A stretch of DNA of 50,329 nucleotides. It comes from Thiopseudomonas sp. (GTDB taxonomy: Bacteria > Pseudomonadota > Gammaproteobacteria > Pseudomonadales > Pseudomonadaceae). Below the pieces are notes generated by a model. It had not been told where the DNA came from, made no database searches, and saw only the letters and a list, made by a program, of their open reading frames with translations. Both the position numbers and the translations under genes were made by a program. Location: assembly GCA_018384595.1 (NCBI GenBank), contig JAHAYO010000088.1, positions 1 through 50,329 on the forward strand, read 5' to 3'. Shown here one piece after another: positions 1 to 10,076 of the stretch (its first letter is position 1; every line of letters begins with the position of its first letter).

Positions 1-236
1 TTTCATTGATTATTTTCTCCGGAGGGATCGCTGTCGAGTTGATTGCTGAAATCAAGCGGTTGTACTAAAACACGCACCTTGGTCGTACGTCTTTTAGACG
101 TTGGTCGATTTATGGTAAAAGGTCAGCCGTCTTTGACCAGAAGTACCGGCGTGCCGCGATTATTATGTAATGAGCGCTTAAAATCAAACCGGATTGGTGA
201 ATGATTTATGTCGAATAATGTATAAGGAAACTCGCT
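1..236. other. Intergenic leader upstream of recC
   Basis: No plausible gene is seen here. The stretch holds a perfect inverted repeat ACGTCT-TTT-AGACGT at 87-101 and a second one, GGTCA-N8-TGACC, at 121-138. Neither is followed by a T-run, so they look more like protein-binding sites than terminators. A clear ribosome binding site AAGGAA at 224-229 serves recC at 237. I could not place a convincing sigma-70 promoter. Confidence 0.5.
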
Positions 237-3200
237 ATGCATGAGCAGGCAGCGCTAACGCCCGGCTTTATGGTGATTCACGCCAACCAGATGGAGCAGT
301 TGCGCGACCTGCTAGTGCACTGGATGCAGGCGCACCCGTTGGCACCGTTGGAGGCCGAAACCATTCTGGTACAGAGCAACGGCATGGCCCAGTGGCTGCA
401 GCATGCGCTGGCTGCTGATAGCGGGCTGGGCATTGCTGCCAGTTTGCAGGTGAGCCTGCCGGCGCGTTTTATCTGGCAGGCTTATCGTGCTGTGCTGGGT
501 GCCGGCGAGGTGGCCGAACATTCGCCACTGGATAAGGCCAGCCTGCAGTGGCGGTTGATGCATCTGTTGCCGCAGCTGTTGCAGCAACCGGGCTTTGCGC
601 CGCTGCAGCGTTTTTTGCAGCAGGACGAAGGCCAGCGCAAGCTGTATCAGGTGTGCCAGCGCATCGCCGACATTTTTGACCAGTACCAGGTATACCGTGC
701 CGACTGGCTGAGCGACTGGGCTGCCGGTTTTGATCGGCTGGGTAATCACGCGCCCGCCAGTGAAAATAATGCGTTGGCGGATGATGCCGATGTGCGCCAG
801 CAAACACTGCTGTGGCAGGCTCAGCTGTGGCGTGAACTGCAAGCGAATATTGGCCACGACACGCTGACGGGCAGTCGTGCCAGTGTGCATCCGCGCTTTG
901 TCAGTGCGCTGCAGCAGCTGGATGCACGTCCTGCCGGGCTGCCCAGACGGGTCATAGTGTTTGGCATTTCTTCGCTGCCGGCGCAGGCGCTGGAGGCGCT
1001 GGCGGCCATGGCCCGTTTTAGTCAGGTCATTCTTTGCGTACACAACCCTTGTCAATATTACTGGGGCGATATTGTCGCCGACCGTGACCTGCTGCGCAGC
1101 CGTTTGGGCCGCCATGGTCGCCGCGCAGGTATGCCGGAGCAACTGGATATCAACGAGCTGCACCAGCATGCCCATCCGCTGCTGGCGGCCTGGGGCAAAC
1201 AGGGGCGCGACTATATAGCCTTGCTGCAGGAGCACGACAACCGCGACAGCTACGAAGGGCTATTTGCCCAGCACAAGCAGCAGGTGGATTTGTTTAGCGA
1301 AGAAAGCAGCCCTGACAGCCTGTTGCGCCAGTTGCACAGCGATATCCTAAATCTGCGCCCGTTGCATGAAACCCGTAGCCTGTGGTCGCAGCCCATTGAT
1401 GTTGAACAGGATGAGTCCATCCGTTTTCACAGCGTGCATAGCCCGCAGCGCGAAGTGGAGGTGCTGCACGATCAATTGCTGGACCGCTTTGCTCGCCATC
1501 CGCAGTTGCAGCCGCGTGATGTGATTGTCATGGTGCCGGACATTGACCGCTATGCGCCGCACATCCAGGCGGTGTTTGGGCAGTTCCGCCCAGGCGAGCC
1601 GCGTTATCTGCCTTTTGCTTTGTCGGATCAGGGGCAGCGTGGCCAGCAGCCGCTGCTGATTGCGCTGGAGCTGTTGTTGCAGCTGCCGCGCCTGCGCCTG
1701 ACGCGCAGCCAGCTGTTGATTCTGCTGGATGTGCCTGCGCTGCGTCAGCGTTTTGGCCTGCAGGAAGGCGATGTGCCGCTGTTGCAACGCTGGATGGAAG
1801 GTGCCGGCATTCGCTGGGGGCTGGATGCGCAACGACGCAGCAGCTTGGGCCTGCCGGATGGGCTGGAGCAAAACAGCTGGGCGTTTGGTCTGCAGCGCAT
1901 GCTGGCCGGCTATGCCATGGGCGACAACCAGACGCTACAGGGTATCGAGCCCTATGCCGAGGTGGCGGGGTTGGAAGCCGCCGCCGTGGGGCCGTTGAGC
2001 CTGCTGCTGGAAGCCCTATCTGCGCTTGAACAAAACCTGCAGGCGGAACGCACGCCACAGGACTGGGCCGATTGTTTTATTGGCGTGCTGGAGCAGTTTT
2101 TTGACCCGCGTGAGCAGGATGAGCAGTTGCTGCTGCACCAGCTGTATCAAGCGCTGGAGCGCTGGCAGCAAGATTGTCTGCAGGGGGATTTTGCTGGCAG
2201 GTTGCCGCTGGAGGTGGCGCGCGAGGCTTGGCTTGAAGCGCTGGATAGCGGGCGCGATAGCCAGCGTTTTTTGGCCGGTGCTATCAACTTTTGTACCCTG
2301 ATGCCCATGCGTAGCATACCGTTTCAGATGGTGTGTCTACTGGGTATGAACGACGGCGATTACCCGCGTATGCAGCCGCCGCTGGATTTTGACCTGATGG
2401 CCGGCAATTACCGCCCTGGTGACCGCTCCCGCCGCGAGGATGACCGCTATTTGATGCTGGAGGCGCTGCTGGCAGCGCGGCAGATGCTCTATATCAGCTG
2501 GGTGGGGCGTAACGTGCAGGACAACAGCGAATGCACGCCTTCGGTGCTGGTGGCGCAGTTGCGTGACCATCTAAATCAGGGCTGGCGCAGCCGCTGCGGT
2601 CAGCCGCTGGACCAAGCGTTGACCTGCAGCCACCCGCTGCAACCGTTCAGCGCGCTGTATTTCCACAGCGAAAAGCCGCCGCTGTTTACCTATGCCAGCG
2701 AATGGCAGGCGCTGCATCTGCCCGCCGCTTTAGTTCAGCCACCGACAGCCGCGCTGCCGCCCTTGCAGCTGGATGAGCCGTTGACACCGCTCGGCTTGCA
2801 GCGGTTTTTACGCCGTCCGGTGCAACAGTTTTTTGCTCAGCGTTTCAAGGTTTATTTGCAGAGCGAGGGGGTGCAGCAGGAGGATGACGAGCCGTTTGCG
2901 CTGGACAATCTGCAGCGCCACAGCCTGAAAAGCCGTTTGCTGGCCGAAGGCGTGCGTCAAGGGCTGGGCTTTTCACTGGACGAAATTGCCGAGCGTATAC
3001 GCCGTCGTGGCGAGCTACCCATGCTGGGCTTTGGCCAACAGCTGTTGGACACGCTGAGTGCGCCGCTGGGCGTACAGCTGCGGTATTACCTTGCACGCCA
3101 GCACCAGCTGGCCAGCGATGACCGGCAATGGCTGCTGGATATGCCGGCACAGGTGGTTAATGGCCTGCCGGTGCCGGGGTTGCGTAGCTGGCAAGGTTGC

Positions 3201-3737
3201 AGCGGGCTGGATGGCGAGCAACCGGTTCAGCTGCAGCAGATAACCGGCGCGCTGAAAAAAGACAAAAACTGGCGCTGGTCGCGTCTGCTGGTGCCGGTGT
3301 TCAATCACGTGCTGCTGCATGCAGCCGGTGCCTCGGTGCGCAGTGAAATCTATGGCGAAGACGGCTTCGCGTGTCTTGAACCGATGCCGCAAAATCAGGC
3401 CCGCACGCAGTTGCAAACCTGGCTTGAGCTCTGGGCGCAGGGCATGTGCGCACCGTTGCCGGTGGGCTTTGATACCGCCATGGCTTGGCTGGTGGCCGAA
3501 CAGGGCGGCAAAAACGCCGACAGCTGCTATGACAGTGCGTGCAAAGCCTACGAGGGCAGCTATCAACACAGTGGCGAGGCCAAGCAGGAAAGCGTGCTGC
3601 TGCGCCAGTTTGCAAACTTTGCCCAGCTGATGGAGGCCGGCTTTGAGCGCTATGCCCCCGCGCTGTATCGCATTCTGCTTGAGCTGGAGCCCGACTTTGC
3701 CCCGTATCCCGAGCCGGCCGAGGAGAATCAGCCATGA
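237..3737 (+). CDS. recC: Exodeoxyribonuclease V subunit gamma (RecC)
   Basis: RecC is the Chi-scanning subunit of the RecBCD helicase-nuclease that processes double-strand breaks in the cytoplasm. The 1166-residue product is close to the roughly 1120 residues usual for the family. The N-terminus contains ILVQSNGMAQWLQ, the signature of the inactivated helicase-like fold of RecC, and the middle contains CLLGMNDGDYPR, also typical. The ATG at 237 has AAGGAA seven bases upstream; an internal ATG at residue 12 (MVIHANQ) corresponds to the start of shorter homologues and cannot be ruled out. The stop overlaps recB by four bases (ATGA), so the two are translationally coupled. The order recC-recB-recD without the protease gene ptrA is as in Pseudomonas rather than E. 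coli. Confidence 0.95.
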   Translation: MHEQAALTPGFMVIHANQMEQLRDLLVHWMQAHPLAPLEAETILVQSNGMAQWLQHALAADSGLGIAASLQVSLPARFIWQAYRAVLGAGEVAEHSPLDKASLQWRLMHLLPQLLQQPGFAPLQRFLQQDEGQRKLYQVCQRIADIFDQYQVYRADWLSDWAAGFDRLGNHAPASENNALADDADVRQQTLLWQAQLWRELQANIGHDTLTGSRASVHPRFVSALQQLDARPAGLPRRVIVFGISSLPAQALEALAAMARFSQVILCVHNPCQYYWGDIVADRDLLRSRLGRHGRRAGMPEQLDINELHQHAHPLLAAWGKQGRDYIALLQEHDNRDSYEGLFAQHKQQVDLFSEESSPDSLLRQLHSDILNLRPLHETRSLWSQPIDVEQDESIRFHSVHSPQREVEVLHDQLLDRFARHPQLQPRDVIVMVPDIDRYAPHIQAVFGQFRPGEPRYLPFALSDQGQRGQQPLLIALELLLQLPRLRLTRSQLLILLDVPALRQRFGLQEGDVPLLQRWMEGAGIRWGLDAQRRSSLGLPDGLEQNSWAFGLQRMLAGYAMGDNQTLQGIEPYAEVAGLEAAAVGPLSLLLEALSALEQNLQAERTPQDWADCFIGVLEQFFDPREQDEQLLLHQLYQALERWQQDCLQGDFAGRLPLEVAREAWLEALDSGRDSQRFLAGAINFCTLMPMRSIPFQMVCLLGMNDGDYPRMQPPLDFDLMAGNYRPGDRSRREDDRYLMLEALLAARQMLYISWVGRNVQDNSECTPSVLVAQLRDHLNQGWRSRCGQPLDQALTCSHPLQPFSALYFHSEKPPLFTYASEWQALHLPAALVQPPTAALPPLQLDEPLTPLGLQRFLRRPVQQFFAQRFKVYLQSEGVQQEDDEPFALDNLQRHSLKSRLLAEGVRQGLGFSLDEIAERIRRRGELPMLGFGQQLLDTLSAPLGVQLRYYLARQHQLASDDRQWLLDMPAQVVNGLPVPGLRSWQGCSGLDGEQPVQLQQITGALKKDKNWRWSRLLVPVFNHVLLHAAGASVRSEIYGEDGFACLEPMPQNQARTQLQTWLELWAQGMCAPLPVGFDTAMAWLVAEQGGKNADSCYDSACKAYEGSYQHSGEAKQESVLLRQFANFAQLMEAGFERYAPALYRILLELEPDFAPYPEPAEENQP

Positions 3738-6700
3738 GCCAGCCGCAACCCCTAAACGCACTGGACTTTCCATTGCATGGCAGTCGTCTGATTGAGGCCA
3801 GTGCCGGCACCGGCAAAACCTACACCATTGCCGCGCTCTATGTACGGCTGGTGTTGGCCCATGGCGGGGCGCAGGCTTTTGCTAAACCTTTGCTGCCGCC
3901 GGATATTCTGGTGGTGACCTTTACCGATGCCGCCACCCGTGAGTTGCGTGACCGTATCCGTGCCCGCTTGGTGGAAGCGGCGCAGGTGTTTCGTGAGCAG
4001 GCGCAGCCTGATCCCTTTTTGGCCGGTTTGCGTGACAGCTACGCAGCGGCCGACTGGGCCGGTTGCGCTACGCGGCTGGATGCGGCGGCGCAGTGGATGG
4101 ATGAGTCGGCCATCCAAACCATTCACGGCTGGTGCCAGCGCATGCTGCATGAACACGCTTTTGCCAGCGGCAGCCTGTTTGACCAAGAGGTGCAAACCCG
4201 TCATAGCCCGCTGTACCGGCAAGTGGTGCGCGATTATTGGCGGCTGCACTGCTATGCCCTCGACAGCGCCGGTGTGCGTTGGGTGCGCGAGCACTGGGGC
4301 ACGCCGGACGGCCTATGGAATCTGCTGTCCCGCGCGGTGCAGGCCACCGAAGTCGAGCTGCCCGCCAGCGACAGCCAAGCCAGCCTGCAGCAGGTGCTCC
4401 AGCGCAGTCAGGCGGAGTTCGAGCGCCAGCTGACCGCGCTCAAGCAGCCTTGGCAGGTCTGGACTGCTGAGCTGCGCCAACTGGCGTTTGCCGCCATTGA
4501 AAGCAAGCAGGTCGATGGCCGCAAAATGAAGGCCGGCACCATGGACAACTGGCTGAACCAGCTGCAGGCCTGGTGCGATGATCCACAGGCGCTTGAACTG
4601 GGTTTAACTACCAGCGCCATCAATCGGCTAACGCCCGATGGCTGGAGTGAATGCTGGAAGGACGGCCATCAGGCCCCTGATCATCCGGCGCTGACGGCCA
4701 TGCAGACCTTGCCGCAGCAGCTTAAATCACTCAAGGCGGGGCAGGGCGATAGCCTGTTGTGGCACGCGGCACATTGGGTGCGCGAACGCTTTGCCCAAGA
4801 AAAACGCTTGCGCAGCGAAATTGGCTTCAACGATATGCTGCTTAACCTGCGCCAAGCGCTGGCTTCGTCCCAGGGCGAGGCGCTGGCGGCCATTGTGCGC
4901 GGGCAGTTTCCGGTGGCGCTGATTGACGAGTTTCAGGATACCGATCCGGTTCAGTACGAAATTTTCAACCGTATTTATCGCCTAGAAGACAACGATGAAC
5001 AGAGCGGTTTGTTTCTGATCGGCGACCCCAAACAGGCCATTTACAGCTTCCGTGGCGCTGATATCCACACCTACCTGAAAGCCCGCACGGCCACGACGGG
5101 CCGGCACTACAGTCTGGACACCAATTACCGCTCCAGTCAGGCCATGGTGGATGCGGTGAATGCGGTGTTTACCCATGGAGAACAGCACTGTCAGCGCGGG
5201 GCCTTTATGTTTCGCCGTAACGATGGCGATAACCCTTTGCCCTTTGTTAGCGTGCGGGCCAACGGCCGTAAAGAGGTTTGGAGTCATGCCGGCCAGCCCT
5301 TGCCGGCGCTGACCTATTGGCAGTTGCCCGTTGATGACAGCGGCAAAGGGCTGAGTAAGAGCGCTTATCAGGCACAGATGGCCGATATTTGCGCCAGCGA
5401 AATGGTGCGTCTGCTCAATGACGGCGATACCGGTTACTTGCAGGCGGATGGTAGCTTACAGCGGGTGGCACCCAGCGATATGGCGGTGTTGGTTCGTAAT
5501 CGGCACGAGGCAGCGGCCATTCGGCAGGCGCTGTTGTTACGTCAGGTGCGTTCGGTGTATCTGTCCGATAGCGATTCGGTCTATGCCAGCCAGGAAGCGC
5601 TGGATATCCAGCTCTGGCTGGGTGCCTGTCTGCAGCCGGATGATGAGCGGGCGCTAAAGGCGGCGCTGGCCAGCAGTACCCTGGGTCTGAGTCTGGCCGA
5701 ACTGGATACCCTGCAGCAGGATGAGTTGGCGTGGGAGCAGAGTGTGCTGCGCTTTCGTGGCTATCAGCAGCTGTGGCATCAGCAGGGCGTTTTGCCCATG
5801 TTGCGCCAGCTGATGCACGACTACCAGCTACCACAGCGACTGGTGCGCCAGTTGCAGGGTGAGCGGGCGCTGACCAATTTGCTGCATCTGTCGGAGGTAC
5901 TGCAACAGGCATCGCGCGAGCTGGACGGCCTGCCGGCGCTGCTGGAGTTTTTGCAGCAGGCCCATGCCGACCCAGGTGGGGCGGGCGATGAGCAGGTGCT
6001 GCGGCTGGAAAGTGACGCCGCGCTGGTGCGGGTGGTGACCATCCACAAATCCAAGGGACTGGAATACCCGCTGGTGTTTTTGCCTTTTATTTGCAGCTAT
6101 CGGGAAGCCAGCCCTGAGCGTGGCGCAATGGTGACGCTGGGCGGCGAACGCAGCCTCTGCACTGACCCGGACCAGCCCGGGCTGGCTGAACAGCTGGATG
6201 ACGAGCGGCTGGCTGAAGACCTGCGCCTGTATTATGTGGCGCTGACCCGCGCCCGCCACGCCTGCTGGCTAGGTATGGCGCAGCTCAATCAAGCGGCGGG
6301 CCGCAGTGCACCGGGCTATCTGCAGGCTGGCATCAAGCCGGCACAGGGCGCGGAAAATGAAGCGGGCGACCCCAGCCAATGGCTGGACGCACCCACGCCC
6401 GACAGCAACTGCTGGCAAGAGCCAGCCCCAGATTTTAGCCCAGTCTGCCGCGCTGCGCCGTCGCTACGGCATGAAAGCTGGTGGGTCGCCTCGTATAGCG
6501 CGCTGGGCACCCGCGGCGTGCATGTGACCGCGCCCGATTCACAGGCCGCGCAGGTGTTGCAGGACGATGAGCCTGACCAGCCAGACGAGCCGTCACGCCC
6601 GCAGCTGTTGGCAGGTATTCACCTGTTTCCGCGTGGTGCGCGGCCGGGTACCTTTTTGCATCTGTTGCTGGAGCGCGTGTTGCAGCCCGCCTTGTTGCAG

Positions 6701-7336
6701 GATGCGCCGGCGCGCAGCCGCTTGCTGCGCGATTTGTGCCATGGGCGCGGCTATGGCTCATGGCATGAGGTACTGGAGGGCTGGCTGGAGCAGCTGCTGA
6801 CCACCCGTTTTCAGCTGCCAAATGCTGCGGATTTCAGCCTTGCCACGCTGGATAACTGGCAGAATGAAATGGAGTTTTGGTTTGCCAGCCATCAGGCTGC
6901 CAGCCTGCCGTTAGACCGGCTGGTGCAGCAACACATCCTGCCGGGCCAGCGTCGTCCCGCCCTGTTGCCGCAGTCGATCAATGGCTTGTTCAAGGGCTTT
7001 ATTGACCTGGTGTTTGTGCAGGATGGCCGCTATTACCTAGCCGATTACAAATCCAACTGGCTGGGCGGCACAGCGGCAGCCTATAGCACCCAAGCGATGG
7101 ATGCCTGCGTACTCAAGCATCGCTATGACCTGCAATACGCTCTGTATAGCCTGGCGCTGCACCGCCTGCTGCGCAGCCGCCTGCCGGATTACGATTACGA
7201 CCGGCATGTGGGCGGCGTGGTCTACCTGTTTTTGCGGGGCATTGAAGGCCCGCAGCAGGGCGTGCACTTTGTCAAACCGCCGCTGGCTTTGATAGAGCAG
7301 TTGGATGCCCTGTTTGCCAACAAGGAGACTGTCTAA
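3734..7336 (+). CDS. recB: Exodeoxyribonuclease V subunit beta (RecB)
   Basis: RecB is the 3'-5' helicase and the only nuclease of RecBCD, and it loads RecA after Chi. At 1200 residues it has the expected length. Visible in order: Walker A EASAGTGKT at residues 21-29, motif II LIDEFQDTD near 395, motif IV/V region VVTIHKSKGLEYPLVFLPF near 765, motif VI YYVALTRAR near 833, and the C-terminal nuclease active site GFIDLVF followed by DYKSNWLG near 1087-1110, with the metal-binding Asp and catalytic Lys intact. It overlaps recC by ATGA and recD by one base (TAATG), so all three subunits are probably made from one message in coupled fashion. Nothing looks degraded. Confidence 0.97.
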   Translation: MSQPQPLNALDFPLHGSRLIEASAGTGKTYTIAALYVRLVLAHGGAQAFAKPLLPPDILVVTFTDAATRELRDRIRARLVEAAQVFREQAQPDPFLAGLRDSYAAADWAGCATRLDAAAQWMDESAIQTIHGWCQRMLHEHAFASGSLFDQEVQTRHSPLYRQVVRDYWRLHCYALDSAGVRWVREHWGTPDGLWNLLSRAVQATEVELPASDSQASLQQVLQRSQAEFERQLTALKQPWQVWTAELRQLAFAAIESKQVDGRKMKAGTMDNWLNQLQAWCDDPQALELGLTTSAINRLTPDGWSECWKDGHQAPDHPALTAMQTLPQQLKSLKAGQGDSLLWHAAHWVRERFAQEKRLRSEIGFNDMLLNLRQALASSQGEALAAIVRGQFPVALIDEFQDTDPVQYEIFNRIYRLEDNDEQSGLFLIGDPKQAIYSFRGADIHTYLKARTATTGRHYSLDTNYRSSQAMVDAVNAVFTHGEQHCQRGAFMFRRNDGDNPLPFVSVRANGRKEVWSHAGQPLPALTYWQLPVDDSGKGLSKSAYQAQMADICASEMVRLLNDGDTGYLQADGSLQRVAPSDMAVLVRNRHEAAAIRQALLLRQVRSVYLSDSDSVYASQEALDIQLWLGACLQPDDERALKAALASSTLGLSLAELDTLQQDELAWEQSVLRFRGYQQLWHQQGVLPMLRQLMHDYQLPQRLVRQLQGERALTNLLHLSEVLQQASRELDGLPALLEFLQQAHADPGGAGDEQVLRLESDAALVRVVTIHKSKGLEYPLVFLPFICSYREASPERGAMVTLGGERSLCTDPDQPGLAEQLDDERLAEDLRLYYVALTRARHACWLGMAQLNQAAGRSAPGYLQAGIKPAQGAENEAGDPSQWLDAPTPDSNCWQEPAPDFSPVCRAAPSLRHESWWVASYSALGTRGVHVTAPDSQAAQVLQDDEPDQPDEPSRPQLLAGIHLFPRGARPGTFLHLLLERVLQPALLQDAPARSRLLRDLCHGRGYGSWHEVLEGWLEQLLTTRFQLPNAADFSLATLDNWQNEMEFWFASHQAASLPLDRLVQQHILPGQRRPALLPQSINGLFKGFIDLVFVQDGRYYLADYKSNWLGGTAAAYSTQAMDACVLKHRYDLQYALYSLALHRLLRSRLPDYDYDRHVGGVVYLFLRGIEGPQQGVHFVKPPLALIEQLDALFANKETV

Positions 7337-9297
7337 TGCAGATGGACCTTTTTACCGCACCAGCGGCCAGCCCAGAATTGGCCAGCCTGCCGCCTGCTGC
7401 ACAGCTGTTGCAACACTGGCTGGACAGCCGCCAACTGCGCGCGCTGGATGTGGCGTTGGCTCGTTTCTGCCTGCAGTTGGCCAGCGACCAGCACGAAGTG
7501 GCCTTGCTGGCTGCATTGCTAAGCCGTCAGTTGCAGGATGGTCATGTCTGCCTGCGACTGGACAGCCTAGCGCAAGAGTTGCAGCAAGCTGCCAGTGCCG
7601 ACGATTCGGCCAGCCCAGCACGCTGGTGGGCCTCGCGCCCGTTGGCGCAGTGGCTGGAGCTGTTGCAGAACAGCCCGTTGGTCAGCAGCGGGGCGGACAG
7701 CCCGCCTGCACCATTGGTACTGCAGCATCAGCGCCTGTATCTGTACCGCATGTGGCGACACGAAACCGCTGTCGCGCAGGCGGTCGGGCAGCGGCTGGCG
7801 CAGCGTTATCCGCTGGACGCGGGCTTTACCGCAGCGCTCAACCAGCTGTTTGTCACGCCGGTTGCAGGCAATGACTGGCAGAAAATCGCCTGTGCTATGG
7901 CCGCCAGTGGCAACTTCACCCTGATTACCGGCGGCCCCGGCACCGGCAAGACCACCACCGTGGTGCGCCTGCTGGCGCTGCTGCAGCAACAGGCGCTGGC
8001 GCAGGACAAACCGCCGTTGCATATTCGCTTGGCTGCTCCGACCGGCAAGGCGGCGGCGCGACTGGGCGAGTCCATCGGCGGGCAGATTGCCGCGCTGCCG
8101 GTGACCGAGGCCGTGCGTGCTGCCATTCCCGATCAGGTGGGCACGCTGCACCGCTTGCTCGGCAGCCTGCCGGACACCCGCAGCTTTCGCCATCACGCCG
8201 GCAATCCGCTGCAGCTGGACGTGCTGGTGGTGGACGAAGCCTCGATGATCGATCTAGAAATGATGGACAACCTGCTGCAGGCGCTGCCGCCCCATGCACG
8301 GCTGATTTTGCTGGGCGACAAAGACCAGCTGGCCTCGGTAGAAGCGGGGGCGGTGATGGGCGAGCTGTGCCTGCATGCCGCCGCCGGTCGCTATACGGCA
8401 GATACCCTGCAGCACCTGCAGCAGCTGTGTGGCAGTCCGCTGGATAGTCAGGGGCTGGAGCCGGGCACTGCAGAGCGCGATGCGCTGGAGCAGCGCACCG
8501 TGATGCTGCGCCATTCGCGCCGCTTTGCCGGTGACTCCGGTATCGGGCGGCTGGCGGCAGCGGTCAATGCTATGGATGTGGCGGGCACGCTGACCCTGCT
8601 GCGCCAGCCGCTGCCGGATGTGCACTGGCCCAAAGCCGGACGCGGCACGTTACAGGAGCTGGTGCGGGCAGGCTTCGCGCCGTATATAGAACGTTTGCAC
8701 CAGATGCCGCCTGCAGAGGCGGACGTTGCGTGCTGGCACGACTGGGCGGCGCAGCTGTTGCGGGATTTTGACCGCTTCCGCCTGCTTTGCGCGCTACGCG
8801 AGGGCGACTGGGGCGTGCAGGGGCTGAACCAGCTGGTTGAGCAAAGCCTGGCCGATACGCTGGTCAAAGCCGCCGACAGCCCCTGGTATGCCGGCCGGCC
8901 GGTGATGGTGACCCGCAACGACTATGGCTTGGGCCTGATGAACGGGGATATTGGTATTGCGATCGCGCTGCCGGATGGGCTGCGGGTTGCCTTTGCCCGC
9001 AATGATGGCAGTGGCGCTGTGCGCTTGGTGCTGCCCAGCCGGCTGACGGCGGTGGACACCGTTTTTGCCATGACGGTGCACAAGTCGCAAGGCTCCGAGT
9101 TTGACCACTGCGCACTGGTGCTGCCGGATGTGCCCAGCCCGGTGCTGACCAAAGAGCTGCTGTATACCGGCATCACCCGCGCCCGCCAGCAACTGACGCT
9201 GCTAACGCCGGTGGAGGGCGTGCTGCGCCAGGCTATCGGCGCGCAGGTGATACGCCACAGCGGTTTGCGCTGCTGGCACTACGCAGGCGCTGACTAA
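7336..9297 (+). CDS. recD: Exodeoxyribonuclease V subunit alpha (RecD)
   Basis: RecD is the fast 5'-3' SF1B helicase motor of RecBCD. The 653-residue product has Walker A TGGPGTGKTTT near residues 198-208, Walker B VVDEASMIDLEMM near 297, and the C-terminal UvrD-like motifs VHKSQGSEFDH near 580 and LLYTGITRARQQL near 605. The ATG overlaps the recB stop (TAATG), and recD ends the rec cluster. No hairpin terminator follows directly; the next gene, ccmA, has its own promoter-like sequence in the 140-base gap. Confidence 0.96.
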   Translation: MQMDLFTAPAASPELASLPPAAQLLQHWLDSRQLRALDVALARFCLQLASDQHEVALLAALLSRQLQDGHVCLRLDSLAQELQQAASADDSASPARWWASRPLAQWLELLQNSPLVSSGADSPPAPLVLQHQRLYLYRMWRHETAVAQAVGQRLAQRYPLDAGFTAALNQLFVTPVAGNDWQKIACAMAASGNFTLITGGPGTGKTTTVVRLLALLQQQALAQDKPPLHIRLAAPTGKAAARLGESIGGQIAALPVTEAVRAAIPDQVGTLHRLLGSLPDTRSFRHHAGNPLQLDVLVVDEASMIDLEMMDNLLQALPPHARLILLGDKDQLASVEAGAVMGELCLHAAAGRYTADTLQHLQQLCGSPLDSQGLEPGTAERDALEQRTVMLRHSRRFAGDSGIGRLAAAVNAMDVAGTLTLLRQPLPDVHWPKAGRGTLQELVRAGFAPYIERLHQMPPAEADVACWHDWAAQLLRDFDRFRLLCALREGDWGVQGLNQLVEQSLADTLVKAADSPWYAGRPVMVTRNDYGLGLMNGDIGIAIALPDGLRVAFARNDGSGAVRLVLPSRLTAVDTVFAMTVHKSQGSEFDHCALVLPDVPSPVLTKELLYTGITRARQQLTLLTPVEGVLRQAIGAQVIRHSGLRCWHYAGAD

Positions 9298-9365
9298 TGC
9301 AGAGGCTTCCTTGCGCAAAAACAGCCTTTTGCTGGTGCGCTTTCCCAGCGCGAGGGCAGACTGTG

Positions 9366-9408
9366 TATAATCAGCGCCATTTTGGGCAGGGACGGTTTGA
9401 CCGTTCCC
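9366..9408 (+). promoter_or_regulatory. Putative ccm operon promoter with leader hairpin
   Basis: A perfect -10 hexamer TATAAT lies at 9366-9371, but no good -35 is present at 16-18 bases. Shortly downstream is a hairpin with one bulged base, GGGACGG (9389-9395) and CCGTTCCC (9401-9408), followed by a T-rich stretch AATTTTGTTT. The hairpin falls in the untranslated leader about 30 bases before ccmA. It may be incidental or may act as a weak attenuator. Confidence 0.4.
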
Positions 9409-9437
9409 GCAATTTTGTTTCCAGCTAAGGCCACTGT

Positions 9438-10076
9438 GTGACCGACGTTTTTTTGCAAACCCGTCAACTGACCTGCGAGCGCGACTGGCGTGTGCTGTTC
9501 AGCGGCCTTGAGCTGCAACTGCGCGCGGGCCAGATGCTGCAGGTATCCGGCCCCAACGGGAGCGGAAAAACCAGCTTGCTGCGTCTGCTGGCCGGGCTGA
9601 TGCAGCCGGGCGCGGGCGAGATTCTCTATAAAGGCCAGCCACTGGGTCGCCAGCGTGACGAACTGGCCCGCGACAGCCTGTGGATTGGTCATGCGGCAGG
9701 CATCAAGGGCCTGCTGACGCCGCTGGAAAACCTCGCCTGGCTGACTGCACTGCAGCATGGCGCCTCGGGTGAGGCCATTGCCGATGCGCTGGTGGCGGTG
9801 GGCCTAAAAGGCTTTGAAGACGTACCCTGCTTTACCCTATCTGCCGGCCAGCAACGCCGCGTGGCGTTGGCGCGTCTGTATTTGCCGGACGCGCCGCCCT
9901 TGTGGATTCTGGACGAGCCCTTTACCGCGCTGGACAAAAAGGCCGTGGTTCAGCTGGAACAACACCTAGCCGGCCACTGCGAACAGGGCGGCATGGTGAT
10001 CTTTACCACCCACCACGAGCTGCAGCGGCGTCCGGCGCACTTTGTCGAGCTGGAACTGGGGCAGGGCAGGCCATGA
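9438..10076 (+). CDS. ccmA: Heme exporter ATP-binding protein CcmA
   Basis: CcmA is the ATPase of the CcmABCD complex of system I cytochrome c maturation; ATP hydrolysis releases holo-CcmE from CcmC. The 212-residue protein shows Walker A GPNGSGKT at 38-45, the ABC signature [14 protein letters not shown] from 134, and Walker [13 protein letters not shown] near 155. The GTG at 9438 is chosen because the family starts just before the first beta strand; an AAGG lies upstream at 9427. It is the first gene of ccmABCDEFGHI and overlaps ccmB by four bases. Confidence 0.95.
   Translation: MTDVFLQTRQLTCERDWRVLFSGLELQLRAGQMLQVSGPNGSGKTSLLRLLAGLMQPGAGEILYKGQPLGRQRDELARDSLWIGHAAGIKGLLTPLENLAWLTALQHGASGEAIADALVAVGLKGFEDVPCFTLSAGQQRRVALARLYLPDAPPLWILDEPFTALDKKAVVQLEQHLAGHCEQGGMVIFTTHHELQRRPAHFVELELGQGRP

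Noticed and set aside
312-1235. Long antisense open frame (307 codons) in recC
   Set aside because: It is opposite a well-supported gene, His/Gln/Arg-rich in composition and without any recognisable domain; GC-rich codon bias produces such shadows.
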